Shown: positions 16,539-26,360, counted from the first letter of the stretch. The stretch is DNA of 43,337 nt from Oceanospirillaceae bacterium (GCA_013215375.1 JABSRB010000040.1:6735-50071), one strand, 5' to 3'. The notes: generated from the sequence alone by a model not told the origin. Made by a program: numbers and translations.

Positions 16539-17819
16539 ATGGGAACAAATAAAATTACGTTTAATTCGTTTTTTGCAGGTATAGGAGGGTTTGATTTAGG
16601 GTTTGAAAATTCAGGTTTAACTCCATTGCTTCAATGTGAAATAAATCCTTTTTGTCAAGATGTGCTTAAAAAGCACTGGCCTAAAGTACAATTATTTGAT
16701 GACATAACTACAATAAAGCCTAATGAAATACCTCTAGCAAATATTTGGTGTGGCGGGTTTCCATGCCAGGATGTATCTGTAGCAAGAGGATCTAAAGGTA
16801 GACAAGGATTAAAGGGGAAAAATTCTGGATTATTTTTCCCCTTTTTTCAGCTGATAACAGAACACCAGCCGGAAATTGTATTACTTGAAAATGTAATGGG
16901 GCTGTTGAGTTCTCATAATGGACAAGACTTCAGGACAATCTTAGAATCTTTTAACAATCAAGGTTACTCAGTAGCTTGGAGAGTAATGAATAGTCGTTTC
17001 TTTGGTGCTCCTCAGTCTAGGACAAGAGTTTTTATTTGTGCGAGTAAAAATCAACCTCTTTTGGCGATGAAAACTTTATTTGAAACTGAAGGTGGGCCTA
17101 AATTAAAAAATCTACGCAAAGCATTTCTTGACGTAAGTGAATGTAGTAAATCGGGGGCTAAGGTGGCACAGATAGCATACTGCTTGGCAGCTACTTCTGG
17201 TCGGCACACTGGTACAGACTGGAGTAGAACTTACGTATCTTATCAATCAAAAGTCAGAAGACTGATCCCTCTAGAATGCGAAGGAATACAAGGATTTCCT
17301 AAACATTGGACTGATCTTGACCCAAATACCACTTCAGATATAGACAGTGACAGATACCATGCATTGGGAAATGCAGTTTCAGTTCCAGTTACCCAATGGA
17401 TAGCGAAGAGGCTAAAAAAGCATTTTACTAATGCCAGTGATATTGAACCTTTACCTAGTGACTTTACAAACTATATAATAAACAATTTTGGAGATGCAGC
17501 CAATTCACCCAGGGTACAAAATTTAGATGAGCTTCACTTTGATGTTACTGATAAAGCAAACAAACTAAAATGGCTTAATGGTGGCTTTATACATAACGGA
17601 ATCTGTATAGATTTCAAAGCATCTGACGCTCCGATGAAAGTGGTCTCTAAAAAGTTAATTGATGTTATTTACCCAGAGAAAGTAGATAGTAAATATTATT
17701 TAAGTTCAAATGCTGCTAAGGGTATTCTTCGTCGTGTATACAGCCAAAATAGGAAACTATTTGCTCCGATGCACGATGCGTTAGTTCAATTATCATCGAC
17801 AACAGACAACGTCACATAG
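16539..17819 (+). CDS. C5 cytosine DNA methyltransferase
   Basis: The enzyme should methylate cytosine at C5 in a specific site. Motif I FAGIGGFDLGF (12-22), the catalytic PCQ with C76, ENV (117-119), QSRTRVF (159-165) and motif X GNAVSVPV (274-281) are all intact. The recognition region between about 170 and 235 is short. After residue 300 there is an unusual 120-residue extension, with GGFIHNGICIDFKASDAP and YYLSSNAAKGILRRVYSQNR, that standard Dcm-type enzymes lack. It is the first of four rightward cargo genes; the next starts 16 bases later. AT-rich coding suggests transfer. Confidence 0.9.
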   Translation: MGTNKITFNSFFAGIGGFDLGFENSGLTPLLQCEINPFCQDVLKKHWPKVQLFDDITTIKPNEIPLANIWCGGFPCQDVSVARGSKGRQGLKGKNSGLFFPFFQLITEHQPEIVLLENVMGLLSSHNGQDFRTILESFNNQGYSVAWRVMNSRFFGAPQSRTRVFICASKNQPLLAMKTLFETEGGPKLKNLRKAFLDVSECSKSGAKVAQIAYCLAATSGRHTGTDWSRTYVSYQSKVRRLIPLECEGIQGFPKHWTDLDPNTTSDIDSDRYHALGNAVSVPVTQWIAKRLKKHFTNASDIEPLPSDFTNYIINNFGDAANSPRVQNLDELHFDVTDKANKLKWLNGGFIHNGICIDFKASDAPMKVVSKKLIDVIYPEKVDSKYYLSSNAAKGILRRVYSQNRKLFAPMHDALVQLSSTTDNVT

Positions 17820-17835
17820 CAACTAGGTAATTAAA

Positions 17836-19494
17836 ATGAAATTTGTTGTCATCCGGTTGGGAAAAGATAGCGTTCCAGATATTGTGAAAATTGACTCCTA
17901 CAGGCATGGGTTAGAAAACCCTTACCTCTTCGATTTTACTTGCAAACAAGTAGAAGAAAGCATTGTTACTGATTTAGAGGTAGAGGATGTATTCGCATTT
18001 ATTTATCTTGGTTCCGATAATAATAAAGGTATACCAACGGTCTGGAAAAAAGGCTTAAGAGCCCTTGGTGTAATTCAAAAAATTACTGGAAGATTTTCAT
18101 TTCAATCAACGTGTGTCATCTCAATTAACGTACTAAGCATTTTTCCTTCTAGTTACAGCTCAATAACATTTTTAGAAAACACATCAGAATTATATAAAGG
18201 TTTTAGCAATTATCCTGTTATTGGTTTGCAAAGTTCAAGAAATAATGCGATCCAAAAAGTAAATGAATCAGAGAGGCAAGATACTAAAAGTCTAATTAAT
18301 GCGATCTCTATCATTACCCCAACATTTAGGTTTGACGTATCTAGATTTATTCCTCAATTAATTCCTCTGTTAGATAACGAGGATATTGAACTTGAAGGCT
18401 ATGAGACAGAAAGTGAAGAACTTGGTGAACTATTCGGATGGGGTAGTGAGTATCCGCTAAATACTGTTTTGATTCGTACAGAGCAAAGAACTGTAAACAA
18501 TGTTGTAGATAGAATAATGCGACAAAGATTTAAATTAACGCCTGATTTTCAAAGAGATTTTGTCTGGAATATTACTAAACAATCTAAATTGATAGAATCG
18601 TGTTTGATGAGAATCCCTCTACCTGTTTTTTATGTAGCAGAAGATCAAGAAGGTAAGATTGTTGTTGTTGACGGCTTACAGCGACTTACCACCTTTGTAC
18701 GATATCTGAATGGCGAATTTGCTTTAAAAGGAATAGGCGAATCAAATTTAAGCGGCTTGAAATTTAAAGATTTACCATTGAAATTACAAGAAAGAATCGA
18801 AGATACTCAGCTAATCTTATATATATTAGACGAGAAGGCGCCAGAGAGGGCAAAGTTAGATATATTTGATAGGGTAAACGGCGGGACACCCCTAACACGA
18901 CAGCAAATGCGGAATTCTCTTTACAGCGGTGCAGGTACTAAACTGCTTAAAGATATGTCGAAAAAGAATATATTTTTACGATGTACAGGTAAAAGTCTTG
19001 ATACAAAATCTATGAGGGATAGAGAAGTAATTAATAGGTTCTTCGCATTCTACTTACTCAGTTACCAAAGTTATAAAGGTGATATGGATGAATTTTTAGC
19101 TAGATCTCTTAAAGTAATAAATAAGATGACTAGTCAAGAAGTAGAATCATTGGAAAATATTTTTGAGAACACTATATCTAATAACTTTAAAATTTTTGGC
19201 CCTCACGCCTTTAGAAAATCACTATTTTCTAAAGGAAACAATATACAAAGATCAGTGATTAATGTTGCATTATTTGACGTGTTTTCCATAGTCTTTTCTG
19301 ATATAACATTGAATGACTCGCCCGAGACTAAATTAGAGATAAAAGAATTAATTCGAGAACTCTACAACGATCCAGAATTTTATGATGCTATTACGATAGG
19401 TACGAACAGTACCAAGAAAGTTAACTATAGATTTTCAAAATTAATAAAATCACTCAGTGAGTATGATAATGTTACAAATTTTAAAAGTCAGTAA
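17836..19494 (+). CDS. DUF262 protein with extra N-terminal domain
   Basis: Residues about 205-420 are a DUF262 domain, the ParB-like nuclease family found in GmrSD type IV restriction: PDFQRDFVWN (236-245) and the hallmark VVVDGLQRLTT (277-287, usual form DGQQR, glutamine changed to leucine). A helical C-terminal part follows. The first 190 residues form another domain: VFAFIYLGSDNNKGIPTVWK followed by KGLRALGVIQKITG has the look of a PUA/EVE-like base-reader fold, but that is a guess. Sitting between a methyltransferase and an ATPase, it is the likely nuclease of the cargo. The DUF3696 gene start overlaps its end by 26 bases. Confidence 0.8.
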   Translation: MKFVVIRLGKDSVPDIVKIDSYRHGLENPYLFDFTCKQVEESIVTDLEVEDVFAFIYLGSDNNKGIPTVWKKGLRALGVIQKITGRFSFQSTCVISINVLSIFPSSYSSITFLENTSELYKGFSNYPVIGLQSSRNNAIQKVNESERQDTKSLINAISIITPTFRFDVSRFIPQLIPLLDNEDIELEGYETESEELGELFGWGSEYPLNTVLIRTEQRTVNNVVDRIMRQRFKLTPDFQRDFVWNITKQSKLIESCLMRIPLPVFYVAEDQEGKIVVVDGLQRLTTFVRYLNGEFALKGIGESNLSGLKFKDLPLKLQERIEDTQLILYILDEKAPERAKLDIFDRVNGGTPLTRQQMRNSLYSGAGTKLLKDMSKKNIFLRCTGKSLDTKSMRDREVINRFFAFYLLSYQSYKGDMDEFLARSLKVINKMTSQEVESLENIFENTISNNFKIFGPHAFRKSLFSKGNNIQRSVINVALFDVFSIVFSDITLNDSPETKLEIKELIRELYNDPEFYDAITIGTNSTKKVNYRFSKLIKSLSEYDNVTNFKSQ

Positions 19495-20632
19495 TTTTAA
19501 ATGCTTTGAAAATTTAGAATTACCAATTACTGCTTTAACATTACTATCTGGTTTTAATGCCACAGGTAAAACATCTTCTATACAACCATTACTTTTATTA
19601 GCTCAAAGTATAAAAAGTACGGGTTCAATAAATAAATTATCACTAAACGGTAATTTAATAAAACTAGGTACACCTGGAGAGGTTTTATATGAAAACTCTA
19701 AATCTAAATCTATTATATTAGGAGTAAAAACAGCGGAAGCTGAGATTTCTTTTGAGTTAAACTTAGAAAAACGTAACCCAAATAGATCTTGTGACATTGA
19801 CAGTATTAATTTTTTAGATGTTGAAACCAACTCCCTTCTTAAATTAAATAATGTAAATGAATTGCTCTCCGTGGAAGAAAAATCCGCTTCTTCTCTGATC
19901 AGAAAATTGAAAAATATTATTTATTTAGGAATTTCTCGTTTCGATTATGAAGAACTATACCCATCGCCAAATGAACTTGATCTAGTCAATGCAGATGTCG
20001 GAACAAAAGGACAATATGCTCCATGGCACTTTAGTGAATTCGGCGATCAAGACATCCCTATCTCGAGACACCATAAAGACGAAAGTGCTCCAACTCTCAG
20101 AAAGCAGTTGATCGCTTGGTTTGATTATATATTTCCAGGTTCAGAAGCAAATTCATACCATGTGGATGGTACTCCTCTAGTAAAACTAGAACTCCGTAAT
20201 TCTAGTACAGGTGAATGGAGACGACCATCCAATATAGGATATGGATTATCTTATATTTTTCCTATTTTAGTTGCCTGCCTGTTAGCAGAAAAAGATCAAA
20301 TAATTATTTTAGATAGCCCCGAGGCACATATTCACCCAGAAGGGCAATCAAAAATGGCACAGTTTCTCTCTATGATAGCTGCGTCAGGTGTTCAATTAAT
20401 AATTGAAACACACAGTGATCATATCTTGAATGGGGTTAGGCTAGCGGCCATGAAAGAAACGATAAAGCCTAAAGATATCACTATCCATTTTTTCAATAAA
20501 ATCCCGCGTAGTGAACAAGACGTTGCACAAATCACATCCCCCTCAATTGACCACCAAGGCAATATAAGTGATTGGCCTGATGGTTTTTTCGACCAAACAG
20601 AAAAAGATTTATCTTTGCTATCAGGATGGTAA
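19469..20632 (+). CDS. DUF3696 AAA/ABC-type ATPase
   Basis: This 387-residue protein is an OLD/SMC-like ATPase of the DUF3696 group. It opens LKVSNFKCFENLELPI, with Walker A GFNATGKT (28-35). A GYGLSYIFPI segment stands where the ABC signature is expected, then come Walker B IIILDSPEAHIHPEGQ and H-loop ETHSDHIL, and the final SDWPDGFFDQTEKDL is typical of DUF3696. I start at the ATG at 19469, the third of three in-frame options; the gene overlaps the DUF262 gene. DUF3696 ATPases are common partners of DUF262 nucleases in defence islands. Confidence 0.85.
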   Translation: MLQILKVSNFKCFENLELPITALTLLSGFNATGKTSSIQPLLLLAQSIKSTGSINKLSLNGNLIKLGTPGEVLYENSKSKSIILGVKTAEAEISFELNLEKRNPNRSCDIDSINFLDVETNSLLKLNNVNELLSVEEKSASSLIRKLKNIIYLGISRFDYEELYPSPNELDLVNADVGTKGQYAPWHFSEFGDQDIPISRHHKDESAPTLRKQLIAWFDYIFPGSEANSYHVDGTPLVKLELRNSSTGEWRRPSNIGYGLSYIFPILVACLLAEKDQIIILDSPEAHIHPEGQSKMAQFLSMIAASGVQLIIETHSDHILNGVRLAAMKETIKPKDITIHFFNKIPRSEQDVAQITSPSIDHQGNISDWPDGFFDQTEKDLSLLSGW

Positions 20633-20639
20633 TGTAAAT

Positions 20640-21596
20640 ATGAACTGGTTTATTAACGATCTTTCCTTCAGTGGGCAATATTCAACTAATGATGAGTTCA
20701 TTGATTTTTTACAGAAGTTATTAAAACTTAGAAACGACAATGCTGTGATCAAATCAAATTTATATTGCTCAAGAATTCTTCCACAGCTTAAAGTTGTTCG
20801 AAACAATACACTACGTGATGTTGTTAACGCGTCCAAAAACAAATTAATTAAAGGTCAACTTCTCGAATGGCTAAATAAAAAAGGCCCTTTTTGGGATGAT
20901 GACCGGCAAACTATATCAGATGATGACTTTGAGCTGTTTGATACTGTCATTACAGATCAAGGAGCGGCTGAAGCCGCAAGACAAACCATATTAGGAAAAA
21001 ATGCTTCCCTATTCAGCTTAGAGAACGCTTCTCCTTGTTGTTCTCATACCCCATTAAAAATAATGCAAATTCTAGATGATCTTAGCCAAGTACCTCATGA
21101 CATAACAAATCACTGGAAACTCAGCCAACTAATTGAACATTCAGACACTTTAAACATTGAGGCCGTAAATTGGCCACAACTTATAGAACAAGTAGCAGAA
21201 CAATATTCACATTTAATTATTAGTGATACGATATTAAAAAGCCTACTTTCCCAGCCATTTTCTCCTATTATATCTCGAAGAGTTTCCGTATTGCTCTCGA
21301 TATTGAACCAGTTAATCGGTAGTAGAAATGAGAATGGCGAGTATACCCCAGCAACTCATGCCATTTTTGAAAAGCACTTCGCTGGCGATAGGCCTCTATT
21401 CACTGATGAGTCAGTCTCTAATAAAAGAACATTTAAAAAACAATTAACTTTTTCTGACTCGCATAATCAAAATATTTTTTGCTCTTGGCATGGAAAGATA
21501 AGTCACAGATCTTTCAGACTCCATTTTGAATTCCCTTTACCTGCTACTAAAAAAAGAATGGAAATTTCATATATTGGGTGCAAACTTACCAAATAA
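20640..21596 (+). CDS. Unrecognised cargo protein
   Basis: I cannot assign a domain to this 318-residue protein. It starts 7 bases after the ATPase stop, so it belongs to the same transcript; an in-frame start at 20568 would overlap the ATPase and is less likely. Visible motifs are WFINDLSFSGQY near the start, LLEWLNKKGPFWDDDRQ around residues 76-92, VITDQGAAEAAR, and a basic C-terminus with IFCSWHGKISHRSFRLHFEF. I have seen similar N-termini encoded beside DUF3696 ATPases, so it is probably an obligate partner. It converges on tnsE with only 3 bases between the stop codons. Confidence 0.7.
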   Translation: MNWFINDLSFSGQYSTNDEFIDFLQKLLKLRNDNAVIKSNLYCSRILPQLKVVRNNTLRDVVNASKNKLIKGQLLEWLNKKGPFWDDDRQTISDDDFELFDTVITDQGAAEAARQTILGKNASLFSLENASPCCSHTPLKIMQILDDLSQVPHDITNHWKLSQLIEHSDTLNIEAVNWPQLIEQVAEQYSHLIISDTILKSLLSQPFSPIISRRVSVLLSILNQLIGSRNENGEYTPATHAIFEKHFAGDRPLFTDESVSNKRTFKKQLTFSDSHNQNIFCSWHGKISHRSFRLHFEFPLPATKKRMEISYIGCKLTK

Positions 21597-21599
21597 ATA

Positions 21600-23210
21600 T
21601 TAAAAATTCAAAATTTCCAACCGCCTCAAAAGACGATCAGACCATCCATTGATATCAGCAGGGTCAATCACACCTCGCGTTTTTGATTGAGGGTGAGGTA
21701 TATTCTGATGATTTTCAGTACCACACAATCTATCAAAGATTTTATTGGGCCAGCGTAACGAGCCTCGAAGTAATTGTTCTTCAATATTTTCTAGTGAAAA
21801 ATCAAGCGCCTCATCCTGTTTAAGCTTGATTAACTTTGTTGATAGAGGCTTCTCTGCATCGGAAGTGTCTACCTCCAAAAGATGATAAATATTACTATCT
21901 ATCATTAGCTTCACGACTGCCAAGCACCTAGGATTACCATCCGTCGACAATACGTGCTTTTTGCATTTACTAATTTTAGGTAGTTTTCGCAAAGGGTATC
22001 TCTCAACACGACAACCATGCCGTTCATGCAGCGCGTTTAGCATCTCAAAAAAGCTGTCAAACTTATTAAGATATAAATGCACATCATCTGTCTGATCATC
22101 CAAGGTATCCCACTGTGCACTTGGTAGAACTCCGGAAATGTCTGACTCATCAGCACTCACATCGATTGAGGCTTCACCTTCAACACTCTCATCAGCTACG
22201 CCAGCACTAACCAACTGCTGCTTTTCTGTTACTCGATTTGTTTTAAAAGCATTAGCAAAACCAACTTCTACCGCTATTGCTTCTATTGCCACTCCAGGCT
22301 TCTCAAAATCTGTTGCTTCATCATTATGTAAGTTATGTTCATTTGGACGTTCAGCACCTGCTATAGAGCCTCCTGACCCGCTTCCACTAACAGACTGTTT
22401 GAACTTAGGATGATAGAAACTAATTTCAGAGGGAATATCTGCCGGTATATCCGTGATGGCATGGATTTCATATACAAACATTGATTTCGTTTCAGTATCT
22501 TTCCAACCATTAACAACCAAGCGAGTATTTTGAAGGGGTGGAGGATTAAATGAAAAATCCCAGAACCTGTAGTTACTCCCTTTTGGCTCATACCCTTCTA
22601 ATAGCTCTCTTTGGCTTATGCTTTCAAAAGATCGCCGAGCCGCTTCATCTAGCAGTACCCAACTTAAGAATCTGCGACTTGCGCTCTCGTTAAAATACGA
22701 TAAATGATAATTACCTGAAGCTAGTACATTAATCTGTATTTGGCCATCTATCCATTGGACGTCAAATTCTTCTGCCAAGCAGCCGTTAACCAACGATGCC
22801 CTTGAGAGATAAGCATCGTGAAAAAACAATGCCCTCGCTAATTCAAACTGAGGTAAATATATTTTCCATCCATTATCAATCGTAAAACAGAAGCAAAACT
22901 GCTCTTTGTCACTCACATGTTTTTTATCTTGGTATCCAGGGAAGTTAGCTATTTTTTCCACTGCCCAATTTTTGGTATTACCAATTCTAAACGCTTGTTG
23001 TAAGCCTGCTCGCTCATAGTTCTCTGTTGGTTTAATAATTCGTTGTCTTGCCAAGATCGGAGCATTAGATAAGCGCAGAGAGCTTTTGTCTTGCTTAGGA
23101 GCAAAGACTAAATTTATTGACCAGGCACTGCCATCTATTCGCCGATATAGTGACTTAATACCTTGTATCTTTAAATTGTCAGGCAAGTGAGAAAATCTAA
23201 AATTATCCAT
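21600..23210 (-). CDS. tnsE: Transposition protein TnsE
   Basis: In Tn7, TnsE directs insertion to conjugating plasmids and discontinuous replication by binding 3' recessed ends and the sliding clamp. The 536-residue length matches Tn7 TnsE (538). The conserved C-terminal domain is seen in RCLAVVKLMIDSNIYHLLEV and SLRWPNKIFDRLCG. A Ser/Asp/Glu-rich low-complexity stretch (about residues 270-370) separates it from the N-terminal part. It is the last gene of the operon and overlaps tnsD by 8 bases. Its presence suggests the element can also move through plasmids. Confidence 0.92.
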   Translation of the reverse strand: MDNFRFSHLPDNLKIQGIKSLYRRIDGSAWSINLVFAPKQDKSSLRLSNAPILARQRIIKPTENYERAGLQQAFRIGNTKNWAVEKIANFPGYQDKKHVSDKEQFCFCFTIDNGWKIYLPQFELARALFFHDAYLSRASLVNGCLAEEFDVQWIDGQIQINVLASGNYHLSYFNESASRRFLSWVLLDEAARRSFESISQRELLEGYEPKGSNYRFWDFSFNPPPLQNTRLVVNGWKDTETKSMFVYEIHAITDIPADIPSEISFYHPKFKQSVSGSGSGGSIAGAERPNEHNLHNDEATDFEKPGVAIEAIAVEVGFANAFKTNRVTEKQQLVSAGVADESVEGEASIDVSADESDISGVLPSAQWDTLDDQTDDVHLYLNKFDSFFEMLNALHERHGCRVERYPLRKLPKISKCKKHVLSTDGNPRCLAVVKLMIDSNIYHLLEVDTSDAEKPLSTKLIKLKQDEALDFSLENIEEQLLRGSLRWPNKIFDRLCGTENHQNIPHPQSKTRGVIDPADINGWSDRLLRRLEILNF

Positions 23211-24711
23211 ATTTTTCCATCACATAGTTAAAAACACTATTAGTTACTGGCCTTAAACGCTCTTCACTTAAACCTGATTGGCGAAGTACTTTCCACTTTA
23301 CTATCGGCTCTGATAAACGTGTGAGTCTTATAATCGTTCTAGTCAATCTTCTTGTTTGATATTCACTAACACCTTCTGAGTACTTGTTGAAAAACTGATT
23401 ACATAGTGGCAGCTTATGCATATTTTTTTCAACACTAGCAGGGTTGCTGATTTGAGATAGGTACCAGTTCTTGGTTAATCTAGGAGCACTCAAATTTTCG
23501 CAAATCTCATTTTTAATTCCTAACATGGCCTTGGCTATCACTCGGTCACGCTTCGGCCAATCCACTCTTTTATTAATAATCCTTCTATCTCTTTTATATT
23601 TATTGTTAATGGCTAACAACCAATCATGATCATGCCTATAAAGCCAAGCATATAGTGCTTTTTGTCTCTGTCGCGCTTGCTTTGGACCTATTTTTCGGAC
23701 ACTTTGGAACCAAAGATTTCGCTGGGCTGAGCTTGCATTATTTTCTGACTTTTTTTCCCTATTTACGAAAACGTTCCTCTCTTTAGGATAGTGAGCTACT
23801 TGTTCAAGCACCTGATTTATTGACCAATTGTTATCCAACAGACTATTAAGTAAAACAATGTGCTCTAGGTAACAGAATGATTTTCTATGTTTTCGGCATA
23901 TAGCCCGTAGCCAGCAAGACTGCTCGTCATGTACTCTAAATCCATGCGTATCTAGCCAAATTTTGCCCCATGTAGACAATACCTGCTCTTTTATTGCCGG
24001 ATAGCAAATATTTTCACCATTATTAAAACCACATTGGCGTATCAGCGTCTTATAATATTGCGTCCATTGATTGAGTGTGGGGGAAACTTGTGCCCTACGA
24101 GACAAGAGTTCTATTACTTGATGCGCAATTAACAAGGTGTTTAAGGTTGGTGTTTTTTGATGAACTAGAGCACATATCTTGGGTGTTGCTGGCAGATATT
24201 CATGTCGATGAAACGAATGTCTTGGTATTTGCGTTGAAATGGCTTGTCCGTGAAGCAAGCAACACTCAACCCCAAAGACTTGCCATGACCTCTGCCAATA
24301 GCACTCGCCGAGCTTATCCAATTGAAGCTGCACACATTGAGGGCAATATCTCAATGTATCAAATTGCGGAAGCTTGGAAGCCGCTGCGCCAAGGGATAAA
24401 TAAACAGATCCCTTAGAGCTGCTTCTTAACCATTCCATACATTGTTGTCGCCGTTTTTCGGGTATAAACGGCGCATAGAGAGGGAAAAGAGTGTGACGAT
24501 AAATCAGTTTCTCTACTGAGATATTCCTGGCAATGTAGTGCTGTGCTATTTTTTGTAAGTGGCTAGGGAAGTCAATCGTTGCCACCACTTTTCTATCATT
24601 ATAGACCTCATCTAATAGCTCTTTTGGCGACTGAATACAAAAATGAACTCTCGCTCTCGCAATAGTGCTATAAACCAATTCTTCTTCGTAGGGCAAAGGA
24701 AAACCCAGCAT
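23203..24711 (-). CDS. tnsD: Target selector TnsD (TniQ family)
   Basis: TnsD binds the 3' end of glmS and brings in TnsC, fixing insertion just downstream of the gene. The N-terminal TniQ domain is clear: FPLPYEEELVYSTIARARVH, DEVYNDRKVVATIDFPSHL, YRHTLFPLYAPFIP. A zinc site follows in RYCPQCVQLQLDKLGE and the nearby CCLLHG. I start at the ATG at 24711, whose next residues LGFPLPYEEEL align with the start of Tn7 TnsD and which overlaps the tnsC stop as TAATG; an in-frame start lies at 24729. The element's position exactly at attTn7 confirms its role. Confidence 0.94.
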   Translation of the reverse strand: MLGFPLPYEEELVYSTIARARVHFCIQSPKELLDEVYNDRKVVATIDFPSHLQKIAQHYIARNISVEKLIYRHTLFPLYAPFIPEKRRQQCMEWLRSSSKGSVYLSLGAAASKLPQFDTLRYCPQCVQLQLDKLGECYWQRSWQVFGVECCLLHGQAISTQIPRHSFHRHEYLPATPKICALVHQKTPTLNTLLIAHQVIELLSRRAQVSPTLNQWTQYYKTLIRQCGFNNGENICYPAIKEQVLSTWGKIWLDTHGFRVHDEQSCWLRAICRKHRKSFCYLEHIVLLNSLLDNNWSINQVLEQVAHYPKERNVFVNREKKSENNASSAQRNLWFQSVRKIGPKQARQRQKALYAWLYRHDHDWLLAINNKYKRDRRIINKRVDWPKRDRVIAKAMLGIKNEICENLSAPRLTKNWYLSQISNPASVEKNMHKLPLCNQFFNKYSEGVSEYQTRRLTRTIIRLTRLSEPIVKWKVLRQSGLSEERLRPVTNSVFNYVMEKYG

Positions 24712-26360
24712 TAGAAATTTTGTACCCAATCATGCAAATCAAACAGTGCTTCGCGTTCTGCTAAATCTTTGTGGATAGATTCGTCTTTAGACTGAGAAAA
24801 TACAAACCTTAAATCATCCGATGCAAGTGTGTGCCAATTTTCTTGTTTTATTTTTACCTGCTTAGGTGCTTTAATCTTAATCGGATGACACCCACTTTCT
24901 TCATACCATTCAATAATCACTTTATTCATTTGAGGCATACTTAGGTTGGGCATTTCTCTAAATATTTTTTCAATGATAGGCACTAACAGCTCAGACTGAT
25001 ATCCCATGCCAACCAACAAGTTATACATTTTTTTAGCTTGAGCATTACCACCAAATTTATCTAATTCTGACTCTTGGTGAAGATGCTCTTCTATTATGGA
25101 CCGTTTGAGATCTAATAATCGCTTGTCGATATCAGGTATGTGCAAATCAGAATATTTAGCGATGAGCTCCACATCATTAGACCTTAAAGCTTCTAGCATA
25201 GGGTGCACTGGCTTAAGTTCATCTTTATATACTTGCCTCAATAAGCTGGCAGAAAGCCTTTCCACGCCACTAGCTATGGCTCGCAATTGTGCTAAAACAA
25301 ACAGCTTAACAACAATATCTAGCACCCCTTGCGATAACTCAAACCAACAACTTCTGATTTCTTCACTGATATCTTCATCTCTATTTTTAAGCCATTGATA
25401 TTTCCAGAGCTTATCAGTGAATGCTATCCACTCATTTCTTGATTTTTGCGTATCCGGCAGCTCCCTCATTGGCTCCCAAAACATCGATCCAAATCCTACA
25501 CTGCGTCTAGCCGATTGCAATTCCAGTTCAAAAATAGGTCTAGCTTTAGGTGTACCAACCAGTATGACAGGCACACCCACCGTATTTACTAATTCGACAA
25601 AGAATTCCAGCATGTTTTCTTGCCCGCCGGAATGCTTCCTACTTAAGCGCTGAATTTCATCAATAACGAGAATACCGATAGCCCGATGTGTTGCAACTTG
25701 GCTCATTAACGCTAACAACGTCGGCTCGCCATGCCTCTTGCGGCTGTATTGTCGCTCATATTCAGTATTTAAAACTCGATCAACTTCTCTAAAAAAATTG
25801 ATACACAAACTCTTTAGGGAGCCATTATGGGGGCATTCTATTTTGAGGTAAGTCAGCTGAATGAAATTACGTTCTTCATGAAAAACTACTTGAGGGTAGC
25901 ATGCTAAAATTCGATTTACTGTTGATGTTTTACCGCTGCCAGAACAACCGATAAGCGCTAAGCTTCTTGCTGTAGATCTTGTCTGCTTAAATCTGAAGCT
26001 TTCTAAATCACCACTCATTAACCTTTCATAGCCATTTTGCATATGATAATTTAAAGAGCCATCGCTTAAACTTCGTCCGACGTAACCTTGGCGAATCATT
26101 ATTGATATTTTCGCTTCTAACTGGATATGGTTAGAAATTGGCTGAAAAAAATCATCCAGCAGCCCTGCGACAAGGTGCGCCCGTAGCCGCCCTTCTGTAT
26201 AAACATCCTGGTAAGAAAAACTGACCTTGCCCTGCAAACCTTTTTTTATCTGCTGTATTCCTAATACCGGAGGGAGTGCCTCGATAAACGGGTTATCTCT
26301 GTATTCATCAGTACCTGGATCCTGATATACAGCTCTCACAAAATATTCAGGTAATGCCAT
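24711..26360 (-). CDS. tnsC: AAA+ regulator TnsC
   Basis: TnsC links target-bound TnsD or TnsE to the TnsAB transposase and enforces target immunity through ATP hydrolysis. Walker A is GCSGSGKT (138-145) and Walker B is LVIDEIQR with VIDE at 232-235; GVPVILVGTPKARP is the sensor 1 region. The 549-residue length matches Tn7 TnsC (555). The protein overlaps tnsB by one base and tnsD by one base. Nothing key is missing, so the complex should be functional. Confidence 0.94.
   Translation of the reverse strand: MALPEYFVRAVYQDPGTDEYRDNPFIEALPPVLGIQQIKKGLQGKVSFSYQDVYTEGRLRAHLVAGLLDDFFQPISNHIQLEAKISIMIRQGYVGRSLSDGSLNYHMQNGYERLMSGDLESFRFKQTRSTARSLALIGCSGSGKTSTVNRILACYPQVVFHEERNFIQLTYLKIECPHNGSLKSLCINFFREVDRVLNTEYERQYSRKRHGEPTLLALMSQVATHRAIGILVIDEIQRLSRKHSGGQENMLEFFVELVNTVGVPVILVGTPKARPIFELELQSARRSVGFGSMFWEPMRELPDTQKSRNEWIAFTDKLWKYQWLKNRDEDISEEIRSCWFELSQGVLDIVVKLFVLAQLRAIASGVERLSASLLRQVYKDELKPVHPMLEALRSNDVELIAKYSDLHIPDIDKRLLDLKRSIIEEHLHQESELDKFGGNAQAKKMYNLLVGMGYQSELLVPIIEKIFREMPNLSMPQMNKVIIEWYEESGCHPIKIKAPKQVKIKQENWHTLASDDLRFVFSQSKDESIHKDLAEREALFDLHDWVQNF

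Noticed and set aside
24075-24416. 113-residue ORF on the plus strand inside tnsD
   Set aside because: It is opposite a well conserved TnsD domain and has no family resemblance.
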